Source: Methanocaldococcus lauensis
Lineage (GTDB): Archaea; AGJL01; Methanococci; Methanococcales; Methanocaldococcaceae
Reading direction: 5' to 3'
Assembly: GCA_902827205.1 (NCBI GenBank)
Contig: LR792634.1
Coordinates: 434,001-498,000, forward strand
Length of the DNA: 64,000 nt
The notes beneath the pieces are model-generated. The model made no database searches, had not been told where the DNA came from, and saw only the letters and a program-made list of their open reading frames with translations. Shown in pieces: positions 38,248-49,054 of the stretch (position 1 is its first letter; the number at the start of each line of letters is the position of its first letter). A program made the position numbers and the translations under genes.

Positions 38248-40163
38248 CTATTTTTAGAATTTGAGAATCTTTCATATTCTTTTTTTAACATATCAAGAGG
38301 TAAATTTTCTTTAATAGACGATAAATCCTCATTCAATTGATTTATAATATCCTTCACATGGGAAAGAATCTCATCATTTATTTTATTTCCATTTCTTTTA
38401 TAACTGAAAATTTTATAATATCTATTATTTAGAGAATTCATAATCTGATTTTTAGAGCATAATCTTCTATTCAATATGAGCCATTTAAATACTTTGAAGT
38501 AATCTTTACTACTAACATTGTATGTTTTTGATAGATTGAAGGAGATATAATTTAATAGAGCAAATTCTAAGACATTAAAATCATAGAAATCTTCATCTTT
38601 GTAGTTATTAACTATATTCATTATAGTATTAACCTTCTCTACTACATCTTCATTATTATCAAGTCCTTCTAAAATTTCAATAACCTCTCTTAATTTTTCA
38701 TTAGTACATCTATTTTTACATTTAGGAGATAACAAATTCTTTTCTACGAAATTCCAATATATTTCGATATTTTCAAGTTTATATGCATTAATAACTTTTT
38801 GAATTAGCAAAGTTTTAAGTAATCTATTTAGTAAATTTAAATAATATTCTCTATTATTCTTACTATTGTTAATTTTCTCTATTAAATTGTCTATAACTTC
38901 CTCTATATCTGGAGGGTTCTTTTTATATAATTCTTCAATACTTTCTAAATCTTTATCAGTATTAAATTTCACACCTTTACGGACAGCATCTGCATGTGCT
39001 ATTGTATTTCTTATATCTCTCAATTTTTCATAAATTGCATTAACTTCCTTAAAGAACAATAAATCTACGGCATAAGATAATCTTTTCATTAAGTCCCTAT
39101 TTTTGTGTGTTGGAGTTAATCCATATTTTTCACATAGCATCCAAAATATAGAGTCAGTTAAACATAGATATCCAGAACTGTATTTTTTATTATCAAAATT
39201 CCACTCTGCCATTAATTTTTGAAACTCATAGTATGAAGATACATTATTAAATCTTTCACTAAATTCCTTTAACTTTGGAATAATATATTTTGTAAATCTT
39301 CCAAAATCTTCATTGATGTTGTTCAATATTTTATTTAATTCCTTTATATCTTCCCTAACTTCCCTTAAATAGTTTGCATCTATATGGATTGAGATTTTTC
39401 TAAGATTATTAGCCAATAATTTGTTTTCTTCTTCCAACAAATCAGAAATTAAATAACTATTTCCATATTTTGTAAATTCATACATTCCTTTAACCCAATC
39501 AAGAATTTCAAATATAGGGCTTAAATCAACAATTGGAGCATAATTTAGTTCTTTATAAACATCTAACATTCCATAATATATTCCTTCAAGTTTAATATTT
39601 TTGAAGTATCTAAGAAATTCTAACATTACATACATAAATAGAGGAATAGATCTAAATGAATGAGTAATATCCAAATAAATTTCATCATTGTCATTTATTT
39701 CATTACTTAAAGACATAAAAATATCGAAATTCTCCCAAATTTCTTCTTTATTTATTCCATACTTAATAAGCAAACACTTAGAGCCACCTTTTGCATTAGG
39801 ATTAATCTTTTTTAAATATTCATCTAAAACATTACATAGTTCTTTTAAATCCTCTTCTTTCAATTCATGATTTTTATAATTAGATTTTCCAACCTTTTCT
39901 CCGATATATTTCCAATATTCTTCATTAAATCTCCCAATTTTTTGAGCATAATGTTTATAGAGTTCCTCCCACATAGATTTACTTGTTCCGACAACTATAA
40001 TTTTATCTATCTTTAACTTTTCAACTAAAACTGATAAAACAAAAGAACTCTCTATTTCTTTATTATCCCCTTCGAATCTGTATTTTGCGGTTCGATATTG
40101 CCTTTTGTATATATCTTCGTTAGTATCTCCTACACCTAATGGGGCTATTAATATTTTAGCCAA
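38244..40163 (-). CDS. csx1: Large CARF-HEPN ribonuclease, Csx1 family, with C-terminal extension
   Basis: 639 residues, first gene of the operon. The CARF domain starts MAKILIAPLGVGD, includes IIVVGTSKSMW, and has the ligand-loop motif LDITHSFRS (Asp165, His168). A linker of helices leads to the HEPN domain with LRDIRNTIAH, so the R-x4-H motif is residues 385-390. About 230 residues beyond the HEPN motif are unlike the usual Csx1 ending (typical Csx1 is about 430-460 residues). It should be an RNase activated by cyclic oligoadenylate. It diverges from ilvE, with about 140 bases of AT-rich promoter region between them. Confidence 0.87.
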   Translation of the reverse strand: MAKILIAPLGVGDTNEDIYKRQYRTAKYRFEGDNKEIESSFVLSVLVEKLKIDKIIVVGTSKSMWEELYKHYAQKIGRFNEEYWKYIGEKVGKSNYKNHELKEEDLKELCNVLDEYLKKINPNAKGGSKCLLIKYGINKEEIWENFDIFMSLSNEINDNDEIYLDITHSFRSIPLFMYVMLEFLRYFKNIKLEGIYYGMLDVYKELNYAPIVDLSPIFEILDWVKGMYEFTKYGNSYLISDLLEEENKLLANNLRKISIHIDANYLREVREDIKELNKILNNINEDFGRFTKYIIPKLKEFSERFNNVSSYYEFQKLMAEWNFDNKKYSSGYLCLTDSIFWMLCEKYGLTPTHKNRDLMKRLSYAVDLLFFKEVNAIYEKLRDIRNTIAHADAVRKGVKFNTDKDLESIEELYKKNPPDIEEVIDNLIEKINNSKNNREYYLNLLNRLLKTLLIQKVINAYKLENIEIYWNFVEKNLLSPKCKNRCTNEKLREVIEILEGLDNNEDVVEKVNTIMNIVNNYKDEDFYDFNVLEFALLNYISFNLSKTYNVSSKDYFKVFKWLILNRRLCSKNQIMNSLNNRYYKIFSYKRNGNKINDEILSHVKDIINQLNEDLSSIKENLPLDMLKKEYERFSNSKNR

Positions 40164-40304
40164 ATATCATCACCTAACTTTGCAATATTTATGAGTGTTA
40201 GACAAAATTATATAAAATAAAAACTTTAGCGAAGATATATAAAACAAATAGTGTTATATAGAGATAACAAAATATAAGACAAAATTTGTATAAAATGTGT
40301 AAAG

Positions 40305-41180
40305 GTGAGGTTAATGAAAATATACTTAAACGGAAAATTTGTTGATGAAAAGGATGCGAAAATTTCAGTATTTGACCACGGTTTGTTGTATGGAGATGGA
40401 GTATTTGAAGGAATTAGGGCATATGATGGCGTTGTTTTTATGTTAAAAGAACATATTGACAGATTGTATGATTCTGCAAAATCTATTTGCCTTGACATCC
40501 CTCTAACAAAAGAAGAAATGATTAACGTAGTTTTAGAAACTTTGAGAGTTAATAAGTTAAGAGATGCATATATAAGGTTAGTAGTTACAAGAGGAGTTGG
40601 AGATTTAGGGTTAGATCCAAGAAAGTGTAAAGAACCAACAATTTTCTGTATAGCAATTCCTATGCCTCCATTATTAGGAGAGGATGGGATTAGAGCAATA
40701 ACAGTTTCTGTTAGAAGGCTACCAGTAGATGTTTTAAATCCTGCAGTTAAATCATTAAATTATTTAAATAGTGTGTTAGCAAAGATTCAGGCAAATTATG
40801 CTGGAGTTGATGAAGCATTTTTATTAGATGATAAAGGATTTGTAGTTGAGGGAACAGGAGATAACATTTTCATAATTAAAAATGGCGTTTTAAAAACTCC
40901 TCCAGTCTATTCAAGTATATTAAAAGGAATAACAAGAGATGTGGTTATAAAATTGGCAAAAGAGGAAGGAATTGAAGTTGTTGAAGAACCATTAACCTTA
41001 CATGATATATATACTGCTGATGAACTTTTCATTACAGGAACAGCTGCAGAAATAGTTCCAGTGTTTGAAGTGGATGGTAGAGTTATAAACAACAGAAAAG
41101 TAGGGGAAATAACTAAAAAACTAAGAGAAAAATTTAAAGAGATTAAAACAAAGTGGGGAATAAAAGTAAATTTTAAATAA
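40305..41180 (+). CDS. ilvE: Branched-chain amino acid aminotransferase
   Basis: PLP fold type IV aminotransferase, about 288 residues, last step of Ile/Leu/Val synthesis. Features are the N-terminal MKIYLNGKFVDEKDAKISVF, DHGLLYGDGVFEGIRAYDG, the PLP lysine within AVKSLNYLNSVLAKIQA, and the C-terminal LFITGTAAEIVPVFEVDG cofactor-phosphate loop. GTG 40305 opens the frame, but GGTGAGG precedes ATG 40314, which matches the family start. Confidence 0.96.
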   Translation: MRLMKIYLNGKFVDEKDAKISVFDHGLLYGDGVFEGIRAYDGVVFMLKEHIDRLYDSAKSICLDIPLTKEEMINVVLETLRVNKLRDAYIRLVVTRGVGDLGLDPRKCKEPTIFCIAIPMPPLLGEDGIRAITVSVRRLPVDVLNPAVKSLNYLNSVLAKIQANYAGVDEAFLLDDKGFVVEGTGDNIFIIKNGVLKTPPVYSSILKGITRDVVIKLAKEEGIEVVEEPLTLHDIYTADELFITGTAAEIVPVFEVDGRVINNRKVGEITKKLREKFKEIKTKWGIKVNFK

Positions 41181-41197
41181 TTTTTTATAACAATATA

Positions 41198-41385
41198 TCA
41201 TTAATGGATGTCTTTGGACTTGGAAGTTATCAACTCTATATCTTTCTGGATTCATTGAGAGTATATCATTGATCTCCGCCCATGTCGAGGTTTTTATTAT
41301 CTTCCCACTGGTTAAATTAGATAATAACTATTAGGGACTCCATTTTTCTCCCGCATCTGAGTCAAGTATAATCTCTATTTCTTAT
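41198..41385 (-). other. Possible remnant of an unknown coding sequence
   Basis: In the 280-base gap between ilvE and the C/D RNA the minus strand has one reading frame that looks coding: IEIILDSDAGEKWSP, then two adjacent stops, then TSGKIIKTSTWAEI and NDILSMNPERYRV in the same frame. The base composition is richer in G/C than ordinary spacers here. There is no start codon with a ribosome site. I do not recognise the protein. Confidence 0.35.
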
Positions 41386-41464
41386 ACATACTTATATCTA
41401 AATCTTTAGATAATGAAAATCTATTAATGTCTATATTTGTCTATGAAAAATTAAACAGTTCTAA

Positions 41465-41527
41465 ATGGCAGATGATGACGTTTATCCCCGTCTGAGCGGT
41501 GATGAGTAGCAAGCCGACTGATGCCAT
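41465..41527 (+). ncRNA. C/D box guide RNA
   Basis: All four boxes are perfect: C ATGATGA (41472-41478), D' CTGA (41492-41495), C' GTGATGA (41499-41505), D CTGA (41518-41521). The ends pair as ATGGCA/TGCCAT. The guides are 13 bases before D' and 12 before D, the compact archaeal spacing. The D' guide contains TTATCCCCG, complementary to the universal 23S rRNA segment CGGGGAUAA in the peptidyl-transferase loop. The RNA lies antisense to the 3' side of the archease gene, four bases from its stop. Confidence 0.92.
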
Positions 41528-41530
41528 TTT

Positions 41531-41950
41531 TTATAAATCAACTATATATTTTATTATCCACATATCTCCTTCTTTTTTAACTTCCATTTTATGGTAAGTT
41601 ACTGCCTTTACTTCTTCTTTTATGTTATGTTTTTCTTTGTTTATTTTTTCTCCATATGCTATGCATTTTAATCTGTATTCATTGTTATTTTTTTCAATTT
41701 TCATATCAAAGTCACTAAAAACTAAATTTTCTACATCACTATAAAAAATCAACTCATTTAGAAAATTATACAAAAGTTCTTCTAAATTTTCTCCTGATAC
41801 TTCAAATTCTATTTTTTCTTTTTTATCAACTTTGTCTATATCCACCATTATGTGAAAAAGTCCCTTAGCCGCTTCTTTGAAGGCATCTTCTAAACTTTTC
41901 CCCTTAGCAATAATTCCCATATCCGCAGTAGTTTCAAAAAATTCAAACAT
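41531..41950 (-). CDS. Archease, RNA ligation/cyclase cofactor protein
   Basis: 139 residues matching the archease family: N-terminal [16 protein letters not shown] (metal-binding Asp), then [17 protein letters not shown] and the C-terminal [15 protein letters not shown]. Archease activates the tRNA ligase RtcB in archaea and humans. Here it follows rtcA directly, its ATG being adjacent to the rtcA stop, so it may also serve the cyclase or an unlinked rtcB. RBS GAGGTGA overlaps the end of rtcA. Confidence 0.93.
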   Translation of the reverse strand: MFEFFETTADMGIIAKGKSLEDAFKEAAKGLFHIMVDIDKVDKKEKIEFEVSGENLEELLYNFLNELIFYSDVENLVFSDFDMKIEKNNNEYRLKCIAYGEKINKEKHNIKEEVKAVTYHKMEVKKEGDMWIIKYIVDL

Positions 41951-42973
41951 CTAAATCACCTCAATAGTATAACCACTACAACTATTTTCCTTATACTCTC
42001 TAATCTCAAAATCTACATCTAAAAAGTGCTTAACCACCCAAATGTTAGTTTTTGTATGATTTGTAATTTCTGAAACTCCAACTATTCCTTTACCAAAAGC
42101 TAAAAATGGTATTATTTGATCTCCCATATATTTGTCTAAAGCCATTCCCGTCTTTCTTTCATTTAATAAATCTTTTACAGATCTTTCGGCAACAATTTCT
42201 GCCCTCAATCCTTTTTCACCCAAACAACTACTTCCAATAGTGTCGTTCCATAAAACAATTCCTGCTCCAGTGGATAAACCTCTTGAAGTTTCTATTTTTA
42301 TATTTGGATTTAGTTTTTCTTTATTTAATAGTTCTACTGCCTTTTTTCTCATTCTTCTCGCTATATTCACATCTAAATTTTGCACATAACTAATTCCTTC
42401 AACCAAGTCAGATTTAGTATGCTCTATTAAGTTAAATTTTTTAATTTTTGATGGCTTAACTGTAAAAATAACTTCTCCTCCACCTTCTGGATAAAATCCT
42501 CTTTTTAATACTTTCAATTCTGTTAATATTCCAAAATTTTCAAGTATTTTTAAGGTTACATTTTTCACATAGTCTATTGGTGGAGATTTCTTAACATCAG
42601 TTCCTCCTTTAATTTTCACTGTAAATTTTTTATCAATCCCTAAGGATAAAGGTAATAATGTCTGTATAACTAAGGATATACTACCGGCAGTTCCTATATT
42701 TATCTCAAAATCTTTTGGAGCTAATTTTGAAGGTATAAAAATTAACTCTTCAGAACCAACATACAGCCCATAAACTTCTGCATTGCAAAGTTTTTTTACT
42801 GCCTTAACAGATGCAACATGTTGATGAGACAGACCTTTATTTTTTCTTTTTTTTCTAATGTTTATTATTTTTACTGGTTTTTGCATTAATGCAGATAAAC
42901 TTACAGAGGTTCTAACAATCTGTCCTCCGCCTTCTAAATAGCTACCATCAATAACAATTAAATCCTCGCTCAA
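41951..42973 (-). CDS. rtcA: RNA 3'-terminal phosphate cyclase
   Basis: 340 residues, standard length. The enzyme converts RNA 3'-phosphate to 2',3'-cyclic phosphate using ATP. Visible are [53 protein letters not shown], and the C-terminal [18 protein letters not shown] with the adenylylated His in TNHTKTN. It heads an apparent two-gene operon with archease, an uncommon but telling RNA-repair pairing. Confidence 0.96.
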   Translation of the reverse strand: MSEDLIVIDGSYLEGGGQIVRTSVSLSALMQKPVKIINIRKKRKNKGLSHQHVASVKAVKKLCNAEVYGLYVGSEELIFIPSKLAPKDFEINIGTAGSISLVIQTLLPLSLGIDKKFTVKIKGGTDVKKSPPIDYVKNVTLKILENFGILTELKVLKRGFYPEGGGEVIFTVKPSKIKKFNLIEHTKSDLVEGISYVQNLDVNIARRMRKKAVELLNKEKLNPNIKIETSRGLSTGAGIVLWNDTIGSSCLGEKGLRAEIVAERSVKDLLNERKTGMALDKYMGDQIIPFLAFGKGIVGVSEITNHTKTNIWVVKHFLDVDFEIREYKENSCSGYTIEVI

Positions 42974-43002
42974 AGCATCACCTTAATAATTCTTTATAAA
43001 AT

Positions 43003-44279
<1,277 letters not shown>

Positions 44280-44308
<29 letters not shown>

Positions 44309-45239
44309 AAAATTGCTCTCCGTCTATAAATTGCCCTTTTTCTATAATTCTGCCAATTTTGTAGATTTTTGAATAATCCTTTACAATATCTTTAACTTTA
44401 TTATATTTTGATGTTGTAAATAAAAGTTCAAACTCTTCTCCACTGTTTAAAACAACTTTTATAGGGTTAAGATTAAATTCTTCACAAAATTCAATAACAT
44501 CTTCTGGAATTAATTTATAGATTTTATCCTCATATAACTCAAAATTTTTGAAATATTTAATTTCTTTCCCCAAACCATCTGAAATATCGCAACATCCACT
44601 TATATATTTATTCATTAAAATTCCTTCTTTAACTCTTGCAATGGGTTTTCTTAATTTTTCTATAATTTTTGGATATTTCTCACAGAGTTTTTTAAACTCA
44701 CTGTTGCTAATTTTTTTATCTTTAAACATATAGTATAAGGTTAAGGCACAATAAACTCTCCCTAAATCGTTAGTTACACATATCCAATCTCCAACATTTC
44801 CCTTCCTGTAAATTGGATTATCTGTTATCCCAATTGCAGAGCCAGATAAAATTAGTTCATCTCCTTTATTTGTATCTCCACCAACTACTGGACAGTCATA
44901 CAGTTTAGAGAAATCATTTAAACCCGTGTAGAGTTCTTTAATAAAATTTTTATTTGCCTCTTTTTCAGATAAAGATATTGACAATAAAAACGCTAAAGGT
45001 TTAGCACCCATAGATGCAATGTCAGAAACATTTGCAGTTAAAATTTTTCCTCCAATTTCGTAGGGTTTAAATATAGAAGGAATGTGAGTTTTTTTAATCA
45101 TCATATCTGTTGTAAAAACTAAATAAAGATTATCATTAATCTTTATAACTGCACAATCATCATCAATTCCTTTTATAATATAATTATTAGAATACTTTAG
45201 GGTTTTTCTAATTATTTCAATTATTGTTATTTCGTCCAT
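44280..45239 (-). CDS. thiL: Thiamine-monophosphate kinase
   Basis: 319 residues, AIR-synthase-like fold, converting thiamine phosphate to thiamine diphosphate. Motifs are GIDDDCAVI at the ATP/Mg site, TTDMMIKKTHIPS, GGKILTANVSDIASMGAKP, PVVGGDTNKGD, and GCCDISDGLGKEI. It is in a dense minus-strand run with cbiD (11 bases upstream) and the archaeosortase-like gene (overlapping), which suggests one message. Confidence 0.95.
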
Positions 45240-45250
45240 TTTATCCTCTA

Positions 45251-46354
45251 TTATTTATTTTTATTGTTTAAATCTGTTGGATAACTTCCTAATATGTTCC
45301 CTTTCATATCTACAATTATACATCCAAATTTAATTCCATTCCATCTTTCACTAACTCTTTCAACTACTCTTTTAGCTATAAGATTAAAAACATCTTTTAA
45401 AACTCCTCTTTTCTCTAAAATTTTTAAAACTTCCTCAGTAGTCTTTGAATATAAAATTTTCTTTAAATCCTTCTTATTATCAATAAATAAAGAGGAATAG
45501 GCAGTTAAAATCTCATTTCTACAATCTGCAACTTTTGAGTGAGTATTATAAATTCCACCAGATAACTTAATTATTTTTCCAGCGTGTCCTAATATTATTA
45601 TTTCCTTAACACCTTTCTCTTTTGCTTTATCGAGCATAAATCCCCAAAAGTTTGAAACCTCAATAATTTCCTCATCTTTAGCATTTAATATTTGTTTAGC
45701 AAATCTTACTCCAATATTTCCAGGAACAAAAATTAATCTTTTAAATCCATTTGCCAATGCTACATCTATTTGAGGAACTAAAGAATTCATATAAGCCTCG
45801 TTAGACATAGGTCTAACTATTCCAGTGGTTCCTAATATTGACAATCCACCAACAATTCCTAATTTGGGATTTAGTGTCTTTTTAGATAACTCTTTACCTT
45901 TTGGTATTGATATTATAACTTCAACAATCTCATTATCATTTAGCAATTTTAATAGATTTGTTTTAATCATCTCCTTTGGCTTTGGGTTTATTGCATACTC
46001 TCCTTTTTTTACCTGCAAACCATCCTTAGTAACTATTCCTACTCCTTCCCCACCTTTAATTACAACATCTCTTTTCCCTTTTTTTAATACAACTTCAGTT
46101 ATAACCTCAACGCCATTAGTTATATCTATATCTTCTCCAGCATCTTTAACAACTACTGCTATCGCTCTATTATCATCTAATTTTTCAATTTTTTTTATTG
46201 GAATGATTAACTTATCTCCATTTAAATTTTCAATTTCAACATAATCAAGTTTTTTTCCAAATTTTAAATAATACAATGCTGAATAAGCCCCAGCAGTGGC
46301 ACAAGATCCAGTAGTATAACCAAATTTTGATTTTTTTCTAAAATCGTATATCAT
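45251..46354 (-). CDS. cbiD: Cobalt-precorrin-5B C1-methyltransferase
   Basis: Anaerobic cobalamin ring synthesis enzyme, 367 residues. Characteristic segments are KFGYTTGSCATAGAYSAL at the N-terminus, VKDAGEDIDITNG, GGEGVGIVTKDGLQV, GILGTTGIVRPMS-like residues (here LGTTGIVRPMSNEAY), and ILGHAGKIIKLSGGIYNTHS. Methanogens need corrinoids for methyltransferases such as the methionine synthase at the far end of this window. It is followed by thiL and preceded by a radical SAM gene. Confidence 0.95.
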   Translation of the reverse strand: MIYDFRKKSKFGYTTGSCATAGAYSALYYLKFGKKLDYVEIENLNGDKLIIPIKKIEKLDDNRAIAVVVKDAGEDIDITNGVEVITEVVLKKGKRDVVIKGGEGVGIVTKDGLQVKKGEYAINPKPKEMIKTNLLKLLNDNEIVEVIISIPKGKELSKKTLNPKLGIVGGLSILGTTGIVRPMSNEAYMNSLVPQIDVALANGFKRLIFVPGNIGVRFAKQILNAKDEEIIEVSNFWGFMLDKAKEKGVKEIIILGHAGKIIKLSGGIYNTHSKVADCRNEILTAYSSLFIDNKKDLKKILYSKTTEEVLKILEKRGVLKDVFNLIAKRVVERVSERWNGIKFGCIIVDMKGNILGSYPTDLNNKNK

Positions 46355-46374
46355 ACTATTTCCCTTATTTTTCT

Positions 46375-47508
46375 TTATCTTCTTCTCCTTTTTCTAAATC
46401 TCAACTTTTTAGTTATTAAGGGAATTCTTTCCACTTCAAGAGCGTCAGATGTAGGATAAACCTCTGAAATATAGGCTGAAAAGGTTATTGGATATCTTTG
46501 CCTTTTCATCTCATCTATAATATCCTCTAATATAAATGGATTTAAATAAATTTTATTGTTAATAATTTCAAACTCTACCTCATTTTCTTCCAATATATTT
46601 GCAATTTCTTTTAAATCCTCTTCATTATCAAAAATCATGATTCCTCTTAATAATAAACCCTCGTCAGTTATTACTTCATAAGGTTTAGCAACATTCTTAG
46701 CCCTATTTATAAGTCTATTTTTCATTTGAATAGCATCCTTTAAAACTGATGGACAGTAATGGATGAACATATTTCCTTTAAATTCTTTAATAACTTTTAA
46801 AGATGTTTCTTCACTTCCTGCTATAGCGTTACTAACATCATCCTTTGGATAAAATCCTCTCTTTTCTAATTCATAATAGTTTTCTTCAGAAAATTCAAAT
46901 TCATTAATATTCATAAATTTTGCTAATCCATCAACAGATTCAGCCAACTTTAAAATCTCATTTTCCATATTTGGAATCCCTGGAATTTCTACTCCAACAT
47001 CTTCAATATATTTATTACATAAACTCAACTTATCGCATAAAAATTTTACATACTCCTCATTATATCCTTCATTAAATATCTTTGTTGGATGCAACCTTAT
47101 TTCATCTAAACCAGCCTCTTTTAATAGTTTTAATTTATCTTCAGTTACACTTTCTGGCGTAGTATATAGATGAGCGTGGAACTCTTTAAATTCATCTTTT
47201 AAAGCCTTTAAAAATTTTACAGTTCTATTTATTTTTAATAAAGGATCTCCTCCTGTTATACCAACTCCTCTACTACTACATAACTTTGCCTCATCAATAG
47301 CCTCTTCAACAGTTGTAATCAATCTTTCATTCGCATATATCACATCTTTACCTTTCCTTTTTTCAGATAGTGGGCAATAATAGCAATTATTATTACAAAT
47401 TCCAGTGATAAATAAAACTAACTTCTCTCCCTTAACACACTGCTTACAACCTTCTGGCAATTTATTGTAATTTTTTTCTATGTATTTCTCTATTTCCTCA
47501 ACATTCAT
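46375..47508 (-). CDS. Radical SAM protein
   Basis: 377 residues from ATG 47508, chosen because GGTGGT lies just before it (a longer frame opens at 47538). The 4Fe-4S motif is C-x3-C-x2-C in ICNNNCYYCP, followed by GVGITGGDPLL, typical of radical SAM enzymes. Extra cysteines (CKQC) precede it. The C-terminal part ends in a very basic tail (RFRKRRRR). The reaction is unknown. The tail hints at nucleic acid binding. It is 21 bases upstream of cbiD. Confidence 0.85.
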   Translation of the reverse strand: MNVEEIEKYIEKNYNKLPEGCKQCVKGEKLVLFITGICNNNCYYCPLSEKRKGKDVIYANERLITTVEEAIDEAKLCSSRGVGITGGDPLLKINRTVKFLKALKDEFKEFHAHLYTTPESVTEDKLKLLKEAGLDEIRLHPTKIFNEGYNEEYVKFLCDKLSLCNKYIEDVGVEIPGIPNMENEILKLAESVDGLAKFMNINEFEFSEENYYELEKRGFYPKDDVSNAIAGSEETSLKVIKEFKGNMFIHYCPSVLKDAIQMKNRLINRAKNVAKPYEVITDEGLLLRGIMIFDNEEDLKEIANILEENEVEFEIINNKIYLNPFILEDIIDEMKRQRYPITFSAYISEVYPTSDALEVERIPLITKKLRFRKRRRR

Positions 47509-47553
47509 ACAAACCACCAATAGAATTATATACCTCAAATTTAAATAATACTA

Positions 47554-47613
47554 TGGCGGATGATGAACGGAGTAGCTGCTGAACTGTGATGAGTGATGGG
47601 CGAACTGACGCCA
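47554..47613 (+). ncRNA. C/D box guide RNA
   Basis: C ATGATGA (47560-47566), D' CTGA (47579-47582), C' GTGATGA (47586-47592), D CTGA (47605-47608). The terminal stem is TGGCG/CGCCA (47554-47558/47609-47613). Both guides are 12 bases: ACGGAGTAGCTG before D' and GTGATGGGCGAA before D. I could not place their targets with confidence. A T-run follows. It is divergent from the radical SAM gene, with a TTTAAATAAT box just upstream. Confidence 0.92.
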
Positions 47614-47783
47614 CTTTTTACTTTTATATCGTTAATTGTAATTCTTTTTTAAATAATAATCCAATTTTTATAATTTATTGAGTTATTACTTTTTCTTAGT
47701 TAATATTTTAGTCTAAAAAGTTATATATTGTAGGAGGTATTATTAAAAATAAAATCACATTAAGTATTAAGTATGGTGAAATA

Positions 47784-49037
47784 ATGGAGGTTGGAGATAT
47801 TGTAAAAATAGAAACAGATAAAGGAATTTTTGAAGGTATCTTACTACCCTCAACAGATGAAAACATTATAACTATAAAGATGAAAAACGGTTATAATGTT
47901 GGAATATTGAAAGAAAATATAAAAAATATAGAGATTATTGCTAAAGGGGAAAAGCCAAAGTATGAACTTCCTCCTTTAAATATTAAAAAGAATGAAAATT
48001 TAAAAACAGTGTCTATTTTATCCACAGGTGGAACTGTTGCATCAAAAGTAGATTATAAAACAGGGGCTGTTCATCCTTCTTTTACAGCAGATGATTTAAT
48101 TAGGGCTGTGCCAGAGCTTTTAGATATTGCCAATATAAAAGGAAGGCCTATTTTAAACATACTAAGCGAAAATATGAAGCCAGAGTATTGGAAAAAGATT
48201 GCCGAAGAGATTAAAAAAGAAATTAAAGATGGAGCAGATGGAATTGTTATAGCACATGGAACAGATACTATGAGTTATACTGCAGCAGCATTATCATTTA
48301 TGGTTAAAGCAGATGTCCCAATAATTTTGGTTGGAGCTCAGAGGAGTAGTGATAGACCTTCATCAGACGCTGCTCTAAACTTAATAAGTGCTGTTTTATC
48401 CGCTACAAAAAATATTAAAGGAGTTTATGTTGTTATGCATGGAGAGAGTGGAGATACATTCTGCTATTTACATAAAGGAGTTAAGGTTAGGAAATGCCAT
48501 TCTTCAAGAAGAGATGCATTTAAATCTATAAATTCAATACCAGTAGCTAAGATAAATCCATTTACAAAAGAAGTTATTTATTTGCAAGAAGTGGAAAAAT
48601 CAGATGGTAGCAAAAAAGTAGAGATAAACACCAACTTAGAAGAAAAAGTGGCATTAATAAAAATCTATCCGGGCATGGATGGAGAAATTATTAGATTCTA
48701 TGTTGATAAAGGCTATAAGGGAATTGTTTTAGAAGGGACTGGTTTGGGACATGCTCCAGAGTATATATTTGAAGATATAAAGTATGCGATAGATAGAGGA
48801 GTTGTCGTTATTATGACAACACAAACAATAAATGGAAGAGTAAATATGAACGTCTATTCAAATGGAAGAGAATTACAGAAATTAGGAGTTATTGGTTGTG
48901 AAGATATGTTACCAGAGGTTGCATTAGTTAAATTAATGTATCTCTTAGGAAATTATGAGCCAGAGGACGTTAAAAGATTAATTAATAAGAATTTAGTTGG
49001 AGAAATTGAATATAGAAGTAGGTTTGATGCATATTAA
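47784..49037 (+). CDS. gatD: Glutamyl-tRNA(Gln) amidotransferase subunit D
   Basis: 417 residues, L-asparaginase-like subunit that releases ammonia from glutamine for GatE. Its small N-terminal beta domain ([16 protein letters not shown]) is followed by the two asparaginase signatures, [17 protein letters not shown] with the catalytic Thr and [18 protein letters not shown]. Near the end is [21 protein letters not shown] 47784 follows GGTGAAATA. It forms an operon with gatE 17 bases downstream. Confidence 0.97.
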   Translation: MEVGDIVKIETDKGIFEGILLPSTDENIITIKMKNGYNVGILKENIKNIEIIAKGEKPKYELPPLNIKKNENLKTVSILSTGGTVASKVDYKTGAVHPSFTADDLIRAVPELLDIANIKGRPILNILSENMKPEYWKKIAEEIKKEIKDGADGIVIAHGTDTMSYTAAALSFMVKADVPIILVGAQRSSDRPSSDAALNLISAVLSATKNIKGVYVVMHGESGDTFCYLHKGVKVRKCHSSRRDAFKSINSIPVAKINPFTKEVIYLQEVEKSDGSKKVEINTNLEEKVALIKIYPGMDGEIIRFYVDKGYKGIVLEGTGLGHAPEYIFEDIKYAIDRGVVVIMTTQTINGRVNMNVYSNGRELQKLGVIGCEDMLPEVALVKLMYLLGNYEPEDVKRLINKNLVGEIEYRSRFDAY

Positions 49038-49054
49038 TCATAAGTAAAACAAAT

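Noticed and set aside
28300-40305. CRISPR repeat array or adaptation genes beside the Csm operon
   Set aside because: I read the flanks on both sides and found no regularly spaced repeats, no cas1/cas2/cas4 and no cas6. Arrays and processing genes must be elsewhere in the genome.
40226-40498. Minus-strand frame across the ilvE start
   Set aside because: It overlaps the conserved ilvE N-terminus and its promoter region. There is no family similarity or ribosome site.
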